Of a stretch of DNA of 64,000 nt, positions 11,625 through 25,052 are shown one piece after another. Numbering within the stretch: position 1 is the stretch's first letter; the number at the start of each line of letters is the position of its first letter. The notes below the pieces were generated by a model, which was given only the letters and a program-made list of their open reading frames with translations, was not told the DNA's origin and did no database searches. The translations under genes and the position numbers were made by a program. The stretch spans positions 2,397,501 to 2,461,500 of the forward strand of contig JAOTOL010001624.1 in assembly GCA_034440575.1 (NCBI GenBank), in the 5' to 3' direction. This stretch comes from Imbricaverruca yamaguchii. Lineage: Eukaryota > Arthropoda > Thecostraca > Neoverrucidae.

Positions 11625-14369
11625 TAAATGATGGAACACGTAAGCCAAGTGTTCTGTTTGTCTTACGAACTACGTTAGAAAGCCATCAGGGAATATTAAT
11701 GTTGCGTCAAAAACCACTCCTAGATCGCGAAATCTATACCACGTATTTCCAAGTTTGTTCCATTAATTGCATAAGATATTTGGACAGTTTTTTAGTGAGG
11801 TTCCTCTGATCGCATAATGCATCTGGACGCTTTTTTAGCGTGGTCCCATTAATTGCATAATACATTTGGACGGGCACACACCTGAGAGTTATTGTCAACA
11901 GTTTGCACTGCTGTGGGTTCAGTTTTGGTATACACCATGAGGGTCCGTGCCACAGTACGGTCGAGGTCGTCCTGCAGCAGTGGGCTGTCAAGAATGTTGG
12001 TAATATTTAGAGGAAAATGTGACGCCATCTGTGCCAAGCAGACACAGAGTCATCATAGTTTGTGCCAAATCTTATGGCGACGGCGAACAGCAGCCGAGCC
12101 AAATGTGCACCTTCCTGAACTGTGGCAGTTATGGTTCTTCAGCCGGACGCTTTTCCGGTCACGATGACCCTCTGTAGTCTGTCGTACTGATGTGAGCCAA
12201 ACCAGCTTTGCACGCGCGCCGAGGGGCCTCTCACGTTGCGCGAACCGGAGTGGGTGGCGGATTCCGCCCGTCTCCCTCAGATCTCGGAAACTACTAAAGT
12301 TGGAAATGCAAAGGTGGGTGAGATTTCGGCTCTGGCGAACTCTCTGTAGTGTGTATTTTGCGACCGCAGGTCAATGCCTTCAGGGTCAAATGAGGTCGGT
12401 TGGTGGGCAGATGGACCGATGAGATGGAGCGCAGCATCGCGGCGCCATCGTGCCGACGAGCCCTTGGTGGTGGCAGTCGGCGGCCGTCCAGCGGCTAGTC
12501 GGCCGACCTTGCACCCTCGCAGTTCCTATGCCGTCCAACGTATCCTTGAGCTTGTATGCAATGCACTTTTCAATTGGCAACGAAGGGAAGAGATTGAATT
12601 GCAATATCATTGCCCGTCGTTTATGAACGAAAAAAATATCGAAATATATGAAAGGGCGGATTCCGCCCCCGCCCCGGTCTTCCGGTGCGCATGTTATTTC
12701 GGAATCTTGCGGGTTAAGTTGTGTTTTAAGCTTATCTCGTGGAAGAGAGTAGCTAACATTTTGGAAAGTGGTCCATGCTCGGCATAAATTGCGTCCGTCT
12801 GCTATTTGTCCAAGCCAGCTTCCCATGCCGAATGCAAATGCGTGACAAGATTTGTACAGCATGAACTGGAAGAAACCCGTGTTGTTGTTCGCATGAACTT
12901 GATGAGACGTGATGAAATATTGCATGGTAAAATACTTATTTTTTCAGGCACTCTACAAACTAAAGAGGCCAATTCGACTCACCTATAATTACTTGAAAAT
13001 TTCGTCCTTCCCTTTTTAAAAGGTAGACATGCAATTCGCTTTCTTCCATTTTATTCAGCCTTTTTTGATGGACAAGTAGGAAATGCTATGGAGAGGGACG
13101 ATATAGTATTATTTGTACTCCACAAGTATGCGGCCACAGATATTGTCTGGCCCGCAACTGTTGAGGGCCCGCGATCGTACCAAACCAAACTGGTTCATCG
13201 CTACAAATATACGGAGCCAGAGATAAACAAGGCGTTATTGCAATCCACTTCAAAAATACCAGTAGCGCTTTGAACGTGCTTGGAGCTATCGGGGAGGATA
13301 TGAAGATATTCGAAATACCTCGAGTCAAAAACTGATATATAATCGGTACGCTTGTTGGCAAAGTTTTCAGTTTCGCTGCCTGGATATTTGTGCCAGCGTC
13401 CAAAGGCGAAACGCCGCGTCCTTCATTCGAAGCGTTGTGCGTACCTGCCTATCGAACCGGGTGAGATATTGACGTTTCAAAGTTAACATGGGAACGTGAT
13501 CCATTACAACAGTCCTAGTAGGTCATAAAAAGCATCCACAACTTCATCAATATGCAAATTGCGAGTCGTCCAGACCTGTTCAAGGCATTGGAGGTAGAAG
13601 CGATGCTGGGCGGCGATATCAGCCTGCTCAGTTATAAACTGATCGACATGTCACCACCGGCGGCCGGGTCACTGATTCGTGGAGAGTGGCCTGGCGTCCC
13701 ATTGTGATCGGTTACAAATACACAGTCTCTGACATCAGCGTGAGTGAAAATGCGGCTGGTAAGCACGTGGTACAATCCAACGTTAGCAGATCCCATCTCT
13801 ACATGGTTTAAACACATTTACCGATGGGTAGGTGAACATAGCCCGGACATGGTACGTACATCGGACAACATGATAAGTGGCACCGACAGAATTACGCCGA
13901 AAGCGGCACGGCCCTGCACCCCCATCCCCCTGCACCCCCGCCGACCAGTCAATCTTGGGCGGATTAAGTCGCCCATCACCACCAGCTTGCTAGCGGCCGC
14001 CTGCGGGGCGGAAGTCGTAATTCTCACCGAGGCCGCATCGTCACCCGAAGGCCCACTGCATGCCGCGCTAGCGCCGTGGTGACGCGTTCCAGCCGTGGCA
14101 GGACGCCGATGTGGCCGGATCGGACAGGCGCAGTGGCACCAGAGTGAGGGGAGCTGATGGCACAGGCGACGCTGCCACCCGGCGATCCCGCCCAAGCTGG
14201 ACATGAGCGCTGAAGCCTGGCTCCAGCTCAGGATCAGACACAGCGTCGCAACGCCACGTCTGTGTAAATCCAAGTGCTCCGAGCAAAACTGTGCAAAACA
14301 TGCTCCGACCGCCGGAGCATGTGTTCGCAGACTGTCCGGCTGTCTCTTCCGGTTGGGTCCAGTGGCATG

Positions 14370-15283
14370 GCAGCGGGGTCTGGCAACCGTGCCGCGGCCG
14401 AGCAGCGGGGTCTGGTAACCGTGCCGCGGCCGAGCAGCGGGGTCTGGTAACCGTGCCGCGGCCGAGCAGCGGGGTCTGGTAACCGTGCCGCGGCCGGGCA
14501 GCGGGGTCTGGCAACCGTGCCGCGGCCGGGCAGCGGGGTCTGGCAACCGTGCCGCGGCCGAGCAGCGGGGTCTGGTAACCGTGCCGCGGCCGGGCAGCGG
14601 GGTCTGGTAACCGTGCCGCGGCCGGGCAGCGGGGTCTGGTAACCGTGCCGCGGCCGGGCAGCGGGGTCTGGTAACCGTGCTGCGGCCGGGCAGCGGTCTG
14701 GAACCGTGCCGCGGCGCAGCGGGTTGGCAACCGTGCTGCGGCCGGGCAGCGGGGTCTGGTAAGTGCGCGGCCGGGCGGGGGTCTGGTAACCGTGCGCGGC
14801 CGGGCAGCGGGGTCTGGTAACCGTGCTGCGGCCGGCAGCGGGTCTGGTAACCGTGCGCGGCCGGGCGCGGGGTCTGAGTGGGGAGAACCGTGCTGCGGCC
14901 GGGCAGCGGTCTGGCAACCGTGCCGCGGCCGGGCAGCGGGGTCTGGTAACCGTGCCGCGGCCGGGCAGCGGGGTCTGGCAACCGTGCTGCGGCCGAGCAG
15001 CGGGGTCTGGTAACCGTGCTGCGGCCGGGCAGCGGGGTCTGGCAACCGTGCTGCGGCCGGGCAGCGGGGTCTGGCAACCGTGCCGCGGCCGGGCAGCGGG
15101 GTCTGGCAACCGTGCCGCGGCCGAGCAGCGGGGTCTGGTAACCGTGCCGCGGCCGGGCAGCGGGGTCTGGTAACCGTGCCGCGGCCGGGCAGCGGGGTCT
15201 GGCAACCGTGCCGCGGCCGGGCAGCGGGGTCTGGTAACCGTGCCGCGGCCCGGCAGCGGGGTCTGGTAACCGTGCCGCGGTCG
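14370..15283. repeat. GC-rich 32-bp minisatellite, about 28 copies
   Basis: The unit is built from ggggtctggtaaccgtg and ccgcggccgggcag, with recurring variants (ggcaacc for ggtaacc, gctgcgg for gccgcgg, gagcag for gggcag). A block at about 14690-14890 is disturbed by small deletions. With a 32-bp unit all three minus frames remain open for about 360-420 codons. These are artefacts of the unit. Confidence 0.95.
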
Positions 15284-16247
15284 GTCCAGCTCAGAGGCCA
15301 CAAATAGAGGAGAATGCACCAGCCGTTCCTAAAACATGTGCTCTATGGAACTTGACTCTCCGCTTTCTGGACTCACAAACTGCTACACGAGCTTGAAGAG
15401 CTAGAGGCTTCTGCGTGGTGATTATTCTGGAGTTCTTTTTCTGCGCTATGTACATCCGCCTTGGCGACCGAATGGTACCCGCCAGCATACAGGCGACGCC
15501 TGGGATGATCTTAATGTGGTAAACTTGATCAATTTGAAATCTGATCTCAATGTGGTGCTTCAAGATTAACCAGAGTGTGTCTCGGTTTCAAAACGTTCAG
15601 CACGTCTGACACTGACAGATATACTGCCGATCTGTGTGGCAAGGCATGCATGCAACGATGGTTCAGCAGTGCACTATGCGATGTGCTATGTAATGTTTAA
15701 ACATGATGACGGTAATTAGTGACCAAATTAATCCTCTCCCTGCAAGATGCACTCTCCAGTCTGGGCCAAAATGTACCTCAGAGTGTCGAGAGTACTATGT
15801 GTGTGAAAAAGGTTTTCGCATCAGCATGTCCGTATCATATGCTTCAACTTGTTCTTCATAATAGCAGGTCATTGTTGTTCTATGTTGACCTTTTGCTGGC
15901 TTCATCCAAATTATCCGGCTTCATTCCTGGTCGATCTGATTATCTGTTAGCTTTTTTTTCTGCCATGTGGCAAGTTGGAAAATCTGAACGGCTTTGCTTA
16001 GAGCACAAGAAATCAGTAATGCAAAGCCAAATATTATTTTAGTGTAAATTTGTCCAAGATGTCAATTCCCAGATAAAGCAGCGGAATTGAGTTTGATAGC
16101 TTTTAAAGCAAATGCAAATGGAAACGGGATTCAACAACGAAAGTTGTACGACATGTAGCGATTTGACCTGCCGAGGAAATGCCACAGAACATCGATCCAA
16201 AGCGAGGGCCGATGACACGGGATAGCAAATGCAAACACGTAAACGAA
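15284..16247. other. Unassigned intronic sequence
   Basis: This is AT-rich single-copy-looking DNA. Neither strand shows recognisable protein motifs, repeats or RNA genes. Confidence 0.5.
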
Positions 16248-17412
16248 GGTGTATCCTGAAGGTGCATCACGAAGGTGCATCACGAAGGTGCATCACGAAG
16301 GTGCATCACGAAGGTGCATCACGAAGGTGCATCACGAAGGTGCATCACGAGGTGCATCACGAAGGTGCATCACGAAGGTGCATCCTGAGGTGATCCGAAG
16401 GTGCATCACGAAGGTGTATCCTGAAGGTGCATCACGAAGGTGCATCACAAGGTGCATGACATGAAGGTGTATCCTGAAGGCATCACGAAGGCATCCGAAG
16501 GTGCATCCAGGTGCATCACAATACACATCCTGAAGGTGTATCCTGAAGGTGCATCACGAAGGTGCATCCGAAGGTGTATCACGAAGGTGCATCACGAAGG
16601 TGCATCACGAAGGTGTATCCTGAAGGTGCATCACGAAGGTGTATCCTGAAGGTGCATCACGAGGTGCATCACGAAGGTGCATCCGAAGGTCATCACAGGT
16701 GCATCACATGATAGGTGTATCCTGAAGGTGCATCACGAAGGTGCATCACGAAGGTGCATCACGAAGGTGCATCACGAAGGTGCATCACGAAGGTGCATCA
16801 CGAAGGTGCATCACGAAGGTGCATCACGAGGGTGCATCACGAAGGTGCATCACGAAGGTGCATCACGAAGGTGCATCACGAAGGTGCATCACGAAGGTGC
16901 ATCACGAAGGTGCATCACGAAGGTGCATCACGAAGGTGCATCACGAAGGTGCATCACGAAGGTGCATCACGAAGGTGCATCACGAAGGTGCATCACGAAG
17001 GTGCATCACGAAGGTGCATCACGAAGGTGCATCACGAAGGTGCATCACGAGGAGGTGCATCACGAAGGTGCATGGGGGGCATCACGAAGGTGCATCACGA
17101 AGGTGCATCACGAAGGTGCATCACGAAGGTGCATCACGAAGGTGCATCACGAAGGTGCATAAGGTGCATCACGAAGGTGCATCACGAAGGTGCATCACGA
17201 AGGTGCATCACGAAGGTGCATCACGAAGGTGCATCACGAAGGTGCATCACGAAGGTGCATCACGAAGGTGCATCACGAAGGTGCATCACGAAGGTGCATC
17301 ACGAAGGTGCATCACGAAGGTGCATCACGAAGGGTGCATCACGAAGGTGCATCACGAAGGTGCATCACGAAGGTGCATCACGAAGGTGCATCACGAAGGT
17401 ACATCACGAAGC
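16248..17412. repeat. 13-bp satellite array (gaaggtgcatcac), about 85 copies
   Basis: The first 450 bp is a mixed zone with variant unit gaaggtgtatcct and truncated units. From about 16715 the array is nearly perfect. Three units (39 bp) give a 13-residue repeat in every frame, which explains ORFs of 160-289 codons. No flanking coding sequence supports a protein. Confidence 0.96.
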
Positions 17413-17717
17413 GGCGGCATCGTACATTGCTCGGCACATTTCATGCCGCGTATATTTCGTGAGTGTGTCTACGACACCCCGTGGCCGACCTTCCTTTCAC
17501 CACTCCCGTGCCGACGGGCTCCCATCTGCCAGGTCCTTACATCCTAGCCCCAGCCATGTCTGTGTAGTGCGACACCCGTGGTAGATGTGCTCCCACCTGC
17601 GTAGCCTTCAGCATCCACATCACAACCCCCGAATCGCAACCTTCGGGTTTATTTAAGCCTCTTCATTATCTTCGTTTGTCAACTGGTCAGCGCCCGTATC
17701 CGTTGAAGTTTACACCT

Positions 17718-17785
17718 GACGTCATCATGATGCCACGTCATGACGTCACGTCATGCTGGCACGTCATGCTGGCACGTCACGGCAC
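17718..17785. promoter_or_regulatory. Cluster of CRE-like motifs (tgacgtca)
   Basis: Two exact TGACGTCA palindromes and several CACGTCA half-sites occur in about 65 bases (ctgacgtcatcatgatgcc, then catgacgtcacgtcatgc). A CREB/ATF-type binding cluster is possible, but no gene start is recognised nearby. Confidence 0.3.
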
Positions 17786-18639
17786 GGCGTCGGGAGACGT
17801 GTGCAATGCACAAGGACAAGCAAGAAGCATGTCAAGTCATTGTGATGCGCACGCAATTATACACCACCAACCGTCAGGTTCAAGCACTTATCAGGTGCAA
17901 AATCGCTTCATATAAAAACGTCATTGGCTTGAATAGTATGCGTGTCAGTTATATAATTGTTTGTATTTTACACAGCAGTTATTAGATAATTGAGTTTCAA
18001 GGCACAATCGTGAGCTTCAGACAATGCGTCGTAAATGTCGTAAGGGCCAAGTAGATGTTAAATCACATGTCATTTCACAATTATTGCAAGGATACGTGCG
18101 CTACTCTCAGCAGCTTCAATTTCTCGCAGTAACCTGAAGGGGCCAGTAGCCAGTAGGCAGTAGCCGTCAGCTCTGCACAGCTGCCAATGCGCCGACAAGA
18201 TCAGCAGTGTCAATCAGAGCAAAATAACTTAGTAGATTATATATGCCAATAGCACGATGCAGCAATGTATTTTTGCTGGTATTGTAGTAGCTGCCATTGG
18301 CGACAATTTGTTGTTGCTCAGACGATAAATTTAGTTTCCTCGAGGGAATTGATTTTGGGGATTCCTTCCCTGATAATTGGAATTTGCCCGGTGGCAAAGC
18401 GATGCGATTCAGGAAGTGGGGTATTTGGGGTTGGCAGAGGTCTTTGGTCGATTTTTTCCTGCAAAGCCATAGGGGCACAATCAATTTCCTAAATCCGGCC
18501 ACCTTCTGCCGAAAGCGAGGCCATATTTTATCTTCTCACAACGTGTGTTTATGCGTCAAGATTTGCACCCTGATTTTTCGTGAGCGACAAACGCCAGGGC
18601 CCATTAGCCTATGGCACGCGACCGCCAGACGTGTCACGA
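17786..18639. other. Unassigned intronic sequence
   Basis: AT-rich DNA without motifs I recognise. Confidence 0.5.
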
Positions 18640-19075
18640 GATAGCCGGCGGACGGCCGATACCGCTCGATGTGAGCGGGACGCCCCTGCTCGCTGCACGA
18701 GACAGCCGGCGGACGGCCGATACCGCCGCGACCGCTCGATGTGAGCGGGACCCGCCCGCGACGGAGCCGATACCGCTCGATTGAGCGGGACGCCCCTGCT
18801 CGCTGCACGAGACAGCCGGCGGACGGCCGATACCGCTCGATGTGAGCGGGACGCCCCTGCTCGCTGCACGAGACAGCCGGCGGACGGCCGATACCGCTCG
18901 ATGTGAGCGGGACGCCCCTGCTCGCTGCACGAGACAGCCGGCGGACGGCCGATACCGCTCGATGTGAGCGGGACGCCCCTGCTCGCTGCACGAGACAGCC
19001 GGCGGACGACCGATACCGCTCGATGTGAGCGGGACGCCCCTGCTCGCTGCACGAGACTACCGGCGGACGATGGGA
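18640..19075. repeat. 61-bp minisatellite, about 7 copies
   Basis: Each unit contains gagacagccggcggacgg, ccgataccgctcgatgtgag and cgggacgcccctgctcgctg. One central unit (about 18724-18790) is rearranged. Unit length 61 keeps minus-strand frames open. Confidence 0.95.
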
Positions 19076-22000
19076 CAAAGGGAAAGGGATTTAGGGGGCG
19101 GAAACGGTCAGTCACAGGCTGACAGTGTATGTGACAGGGCTTGGTGGTGATAGGCCGCCGAGCAGTTGGATCGACGTGCTGCGCCTGCAGCGGTTGCATT
19201 GTCCCGATCCCCATAAAAAACAGCTTAAGATAACCTGCTAATATTGAAGCGTGAAATAGAACCGAATGAACACTGGATATATTTCGGTCACGCGAGGTCG
19301 TCAACAGTGTCTATTTTTGTTATAAAAGTTTAAAAACACAAGTCAAGTGTATCTCGTGGCGAAGCACACTGATCCGGCTTCTTGTTCACATTACACAAAT
19401 ATTTACATACTTGGAAAACACATAACAAACGGAGCATAAGCCCACGCCAAGATGTGCACAATTCCTTCACATCCACAGTCAGCTCACGATTCGGGATGTC
19501 ATGAACAGCAGTCACCCCTCGGAGGGGCAGTCAGCCAAACCATCACATGGTCGCTGGTCGGTGCTTTCGTCGGTGGGTGTGTGGTGGTGAGGGGGCGGAT
19601 GTTCACCGCCGTGCGTGTAAGTGTGCATGTGAGAAAGAAATAACGAGATCAAGAACGAGAGCAAGAAAGCTTCCCCACCGAGGGGGGTACAAAAGAAGCG
19701 CCACATTCGTGCCAGCGATGCGAAAACCGACTACCAAGCATGGCGTAATTCCGCTGAGGGGTTTCGCCGGCAAGGCCCCGAGCCAAGCTACCAAGACTGT
19801 AGCCAAGTCACTACAAGCTTGTGGCCATCATCAACTGAAAAAGATGGAAGCGCAAGTCTTCGAGAATCAAGTTCGGTTAAAGCGCACAGTTCACGGTCGC
19901 CTCTAGAAAACGATACGGCATCTGCTGTCCTTGCAGATATTTGCCACTTTTGGATGAAGCTGCAGTGAGAACCGGTATGTTTTACGACTCGCCATTTATT
20001 ACACTGACGAACGATGTATGCACTGATGTACTTTGTTCGAATCAACTTGTTCAACATCGTTTATAACGGTAAATCAATGGCAAGATGCAGATGGCGCAGA
20101 ACATAGTTTCTAAGTGTCATGAAGCGTTACCGACTATTTAGGGCATGCTCAGGACGCTTGTGTTCAATTGCTTCTCCACAGAGGTGTGCATTGTTCTGAA
20201 TCGGCTGTGAAAGTTCCCAACGCAAGAGTTTTTGTCACTGAAAAAGCGCCCGAAGATCGACATCAAGTCGCTTCATTGGCATCTAGGCCGGGAATGGCAC
20301 GGGGGGACTCGTCGCTGACGCAGCCAAAAATAAAATTCATGCTAGTAAAACATGTATGTTCGCTGGATGTTGGACAAAGCCGAATCGCTGCATCGTACAC
20401 CATTGGTGTTGTACGGCAGCAATTGAGTAGGCCGAGAAAAGCCCAGCGAAACGGTAAATGCTAACGACACGAGTGAAGTATGGTAGTCAACACTGATCAG
20501 AAGCTGATGTGGTGTGATCAGTGTTGTGCGTGTGTCGCATGTGCCGAGCGCGGGCCGTGGTTTATGGCACCACGGACGCGCGACCCACTTCCGACTATCC
20601 GCCCTGGCAGGGCCCAGTCGCGTCAGGGCAAGGCCAGAGGCAGCAGCGTGCGTGTCGAGCCGTGGACAATATAGAGACCGTGATAGAGCAGTGTATCAAG
20701 AGACAGTGAGCACTGAGCGTGCACCACCACAATCAGAATCTCCACTTCTTACCAACTTCATGCCAGTGAATGGAATCGCGTTACGACTGCGAGTGCAGTG
20801 AAGTTCACTCGTTCCATTGCGGAGACAGGAACAGAAGCTAATGACCTGCTGGAGTGTTACCTGCCAAATGGCGTATTCCTAGAAGTGGCTCAGTCCTCAA
20901 CTGTGTTGAACATCGGTGCACTTCAACACTGTTCCTGCAACTGAATGTCTCTCTCCACCTTCCCGAGATCTTTTTCAAGACGTTGCCCAACCATTGTGCT
21001 GATGCTCTGATACTGGGAAAGTTTTCTTAGCTACCCTTCACATACATTCTGCAGGAAATACTTCGTACCAGCTCGAGCACAGGCAGCTCCAGAGAATAAC
21101 TTAGGAAGGCTGGTTCTCTTTCAATGTTTACGATATTCTTCGCTTTACGAAAGTGGAAGTATGCACTTTCGCAAAACACTTAGCATCCATTCATGAACAT
21201 CGAAGCAAGATACGATGATATTCAAAGCGATCCGTGGGCTTTCCCCTTGGGACTTCCGAGTCAGATCCGGTTGGTGTTTTGGAAGTTTGCAAGACAAAGA
21301 CAATGGTTGTTTCGTTTCAATGTTTGTTTGTTTTGTTCGTTTGTTTCAATGTTTGCAATGTTTCGCCACAACACTTCACTCGAGGCGACGATCGATGGGA
21401 TTGGGCGAGCAGCGTTCACGATCTCAGTGGGAGGGGAGGGCGTGGGCAGCCCGGTCTTCGTCATAGTCTTCGGACTCTGATCGTAAAACAAATGCAAATT
21501 TTGCCAGTCGATGTGCATAAATTTGTTCCGGGAGCAAAATACAAATAGTTTGGGTGACCTCCGGTCAGGTTGAGTGACCAGGTTACAGTGAAAACTAAAG
21601 GTGATTTCCGTGCTCCGAATTTCAAGCCTAACAACCATAGTGCAAATTCCGGATTATACACCATAGAGCGCATTATTTTCGAATTGGTGACGTTCAATTT
21701 CCAATTGGCCTTCAGACCACCATCACGTAAGGTATGGGCGACGTGCCCCAAAATGTGTAGCTGTACCACTCGCCGCAGGAATGACGAATTATCGCAATGC
21801 CATTGATCGGATTTAGGCAGCAAAGTGATATCACTTGCTCGTTTGCATGCATTTACATATCTTCTGTGTGCATTTCAATGTGTGCACCCTTTCAAGGTCA
21901 CCATAGGTTGACGGCTACGGTTACCAGGGATGCCATAATTAGATCCTCTTTTGCAGCAAATTGACTTTTCGGGTCGTTTTCAATGCTGGTTTTAACTTCA

Positions 22001-23968
22001 TCCCTCTTTTGCCCTGTTTTCCCCGTCGAATGGCATCATGGTAAATAATTTTTAATCGTCGCAAAAACATAAATCACTCTAGTTTGATGACCCAGGTCAT
22101 CTGGTGGGATTCAGTTCCCCTTTTTGCAAAATGTTTTTCATGGGATAGTTTTCGATGCTAACTTTGATCTTCACCTGTCCTTTTACCGTAAAAGCGCACA
22201 AGGTATGAAAACCGATAAGGTTTGTAAAGTGTGCCCTTAAATTGGATGATCTTGCCTGGTCAGATGTGGCTACATACAATTTCTAGTCGTTGGACACCTT
22301 GTGTTGTAACGCACCCTTCCAAGATCACTTGTCTTGGCGATCGACGGGAGCCCTGCTACATCTTTTTTTGTCAAGATTTACCGGAAAAGATCATTTGGCT
22401 TGATGTGTCACAGTCGAAACGCAGCAAAATAGACCCCCAAACAGAAATAGACCAGCCGACGACACCCGGACTACGGCATTCTGGTCAGAACTGGAATATC
22501 AACGGAAATGGTAGATAGCATTTGTTCTCTTCACCGAACAGATGAATGATGGGGCTACGCGTTGGTGAAAACCGATTTTTTTCTACGTGACTTAGAACTA
22601 GAAAAGACAAGTTGGCGGACGGAAAATCCCTCTCGGGAGGAGTGGGGGAGAGGGTTGACAGACCTGCGATGGATCTCGTGTTAGCACGTGCTACCTATTG
22701 TTTATTGAGCTTCCCGGGATGTTGGTTGTTCACTTGTTGACACAACATAAGTAACGTTTCCTGTACTGCGGATTTATAAATGGGCATGTCTATAAGCCCG
22801 CACGATACGCCCGTAGTAGAGTGAGGTATTCGTTACCCCTGCATGCTTGTGCAAGCATTTGATGCACACCAGCTATGCCGCCCCATTAGACAGTTACCAC
22901 TTGACTCATCAGTTGGCGAGGACTGCACGATCCACGGGCTGTTAAATGCATGGCACATGTGCGAGTGAACGAGGACATGTCACAGTGATACATTATTCGT
23001 GAAATAGGGTGAAATATACCACCTGCTGAACACTGAATCGACATCCTTTCCAAAGATGTATCGACATCGTGGTTCTTGGTGCATGGGTGAGAAGTCTTCA
23101 CGCCTTATTTCTAGCAGCAATCACATGCATGTGTATTACACCTATGCTCACTATAATGGATCCGGGATTGTGATTCCAAACATCGCGTGGCGCATCCAGG
23201 TAAACATCTCGTGGCCTATGATGTGCTATGTTATACACTACTGGTTTATAGCATAGGTGTTTGTATCGTTATCGTTGATATCGATATCCCCATATTACAC
23301 TCCTTTCAAAGCACGCAAAACGGCTACAGCCAAATGCACTCAATTGTCTCAAAGCTAGCTTTGAAGGACTTCACAAATATTTGAACTCACATTACTTTCG
23401 CGGTGATTTCGACATCCAGTTGTACTCATTTCGATATCTCACACCTGACAGAAAACCACTAGTTTGACACTGACATGTTTTCATCAGTGTTTCAATGTTA
23501 CACATTAGTTTAGCACTGGTCAATAACACTCGTCTCGTGTGGCTAGAGGCGCTGATCGCTGGTGGCAGGTGACGTTGCCGACGTTCGTCCACGGCCACGT
23601 TGCACTAGCTTGAGCTCAATCTATCCGCATAGGATATGTAGTGGATTCTGCCGATGTTGTTGCTGACGTTGCTGTTGTTGATGTTGCATGTTAATTGGAG
23701 ATGGGTGTACTCACATGTCCTGGCACTCATGCCCGCTGAGAAGACTAACATAAAATACCCATATATAGACCTTGAATCGGTACTCATTCATCGTATGCGG
23801 ATGAAATTGTTCTCAGTGAAGCCAAATTGACTTCACCCCAGGCAAACTGGAGCCAGGTTTGCAAAGCTGACGGCATAATGCTCGATCTCGCTTTAGGTTG
23901 CGGACGCGGGGAGTAAAGGCAGCCTCTGGGGAAAGGTCAGAGATGGTGGGTCAACACCACAGCCATCG

Positions 23969-23970
<2 letters not shown>
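19076..23970. other. Unassigned intronic sequence
   Basis: This is the longest stretch without a clear repeat. ORFs are short, of mixed composition and lack known motifs. No mobile element boundary was recognised. Confidence 0.5.

Positions 23971-24053
<83 letters not shown>
23971..24053. repeat. (CT)n microsatellite
   Basis: About 41 CT units, nearly perfect. Confidence 0.97.
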
Positions 24054-24058
<5 letters not shown>

Positions 24059-24439
24059 GGAAGATGATCACATTTCAGAGCGGACGCAGAGTAAGCACAG
24101 GATCCACATGAAGACCACAAAGGCGGCATGTCAACAGTATAAGCCTATTTACTGCCGTTTCGGAGATAGCATCCTATTTCTTGTCTAGGGAGAAGACAAA
24201 AACACATTTTTGCGACCGCAGAATAAAAGCGGAATAGACACCATTGGACACTCGGGTACGCGAAGCACAGCGCCGATGGTCGATTGGCAACCCAAAGTCC
24301 CATGTGCCCATGTGCTGCTGGTGCGGCTTTGACGAGATGGATGGATGTTGACGAGATTTATGGTCTTTTGAGGGTCGAAAGTTGACAGGATGAATGATGG
24401 ATGGACGGTCGGCGGTTGAAGACATGGATGGATGATTTC

Positions 24440-24835
24440 AGGTTCACGCTGGCGATGTGCAATATAAGGTGGCAGTTGAGACGATGGGTGGCGGATTGGC
24501 AGCTGGCTATTGATAAGATGGGTGACAAGCTAACAGCTGAAGATTAACGAGATCAACGGATTGACAGATGGCGGTTGACGAAATGGGTGATGGATTGACA
24601 GCTGACGCTTGACAGGGTGGGTGAGAAATTGACAGCTGAAGGTTGACAAGGTGGGTGAGAAATTGGCAACTGGCGGTTGACAAGATAGGTGGCAGAATAA
24701 CAGCTGAATGTTGACAAGATGGGCGACAGGTTGGCAGCTGGCGCTTGACAAGACACATGGCGGATTGACAGCTGGCGGTGACAGCTGGCGGTTCGCGAGA
24801 CGCACGGCAGATTGACAGGTTGGCTATTGACAAGC
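24440..24835. repeat. Degenerate minisatellite of about 30 bp next to an exon donor
   Basis: Units contain gacagctggcggttgacaag and atgggtg with frequent changes, about 13 copies. The array ends about 15 bases before the 5' splice site of the exon at 24850 (on the intron side). Confidence 0.85.
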
Positions 24836-24849
24836 CGGGCGGTACTCAC

Positions 24850-25052
24850 TGACGACTGTGAGGTTGACCCGCTGGTTGCGCGTCGGGCTGCGGGTGAAGT
24901 CGACCCGGCACCGGTAGGTGGCCTGGTCGTCCGGTCGCACGGCCGCCAGCCGCAGCGCCGGCGGGCTGGCGGCCGCGACGAACGTGGCGCGCGCGCTGCC
25001 GTCCGCGCCCCACACTCGCTCGGTGAAGGAGCGGTCGCCGCGCGCGTCGAAA
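24850..25052 (-). CDS. Sidestep-like Ig protein, exon encoding second half of V-type Ig domain
   Basis: This internal exon of 203 bp has acceptor gctgccggcag|TTTCGAC and donor GTCA|GTGAGT. Its first base joins the AG left by the preceding exon to make Ser, giving PTYS followed by [14 protein letters not shown], the expected family sequence. Further on it has the Ig signature DDQATYRC (second disulfide cysteine), then RVDF, SPTRN and RVNLTVV. These are hallmark residues of the first Ig domain in Sidestep-type receptors, and NLT is a potential N-glycosylation site. The exon is GC-rich (GC-ending codons) relative to its AT-richer flanks. Its donor is followed within about 15 bases by a roughly 30-bp minisatellite. 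It ends with one base of a split codon, which matches the start of the next exon 23.7 kb away. Confidence 0.9.

Noticed and set aside
13818..15303. Overlapping minus-strand ORFs of 361-419 codons
   Set aside because: They exist because the 32-bp unit lacks stops in all minus frames. There is no non-repeat domain and no codon bias.
16248..17412. CRISPR-like array
   Set aside because: The units are contiguous with no unique spacers, and the setting is eukaryotic.
16715..17584. Plus-strand ORFs of 268-289 codons
   Set aside because: They come from the 13-bp satellite. The same peptide repeat appears in every frame.
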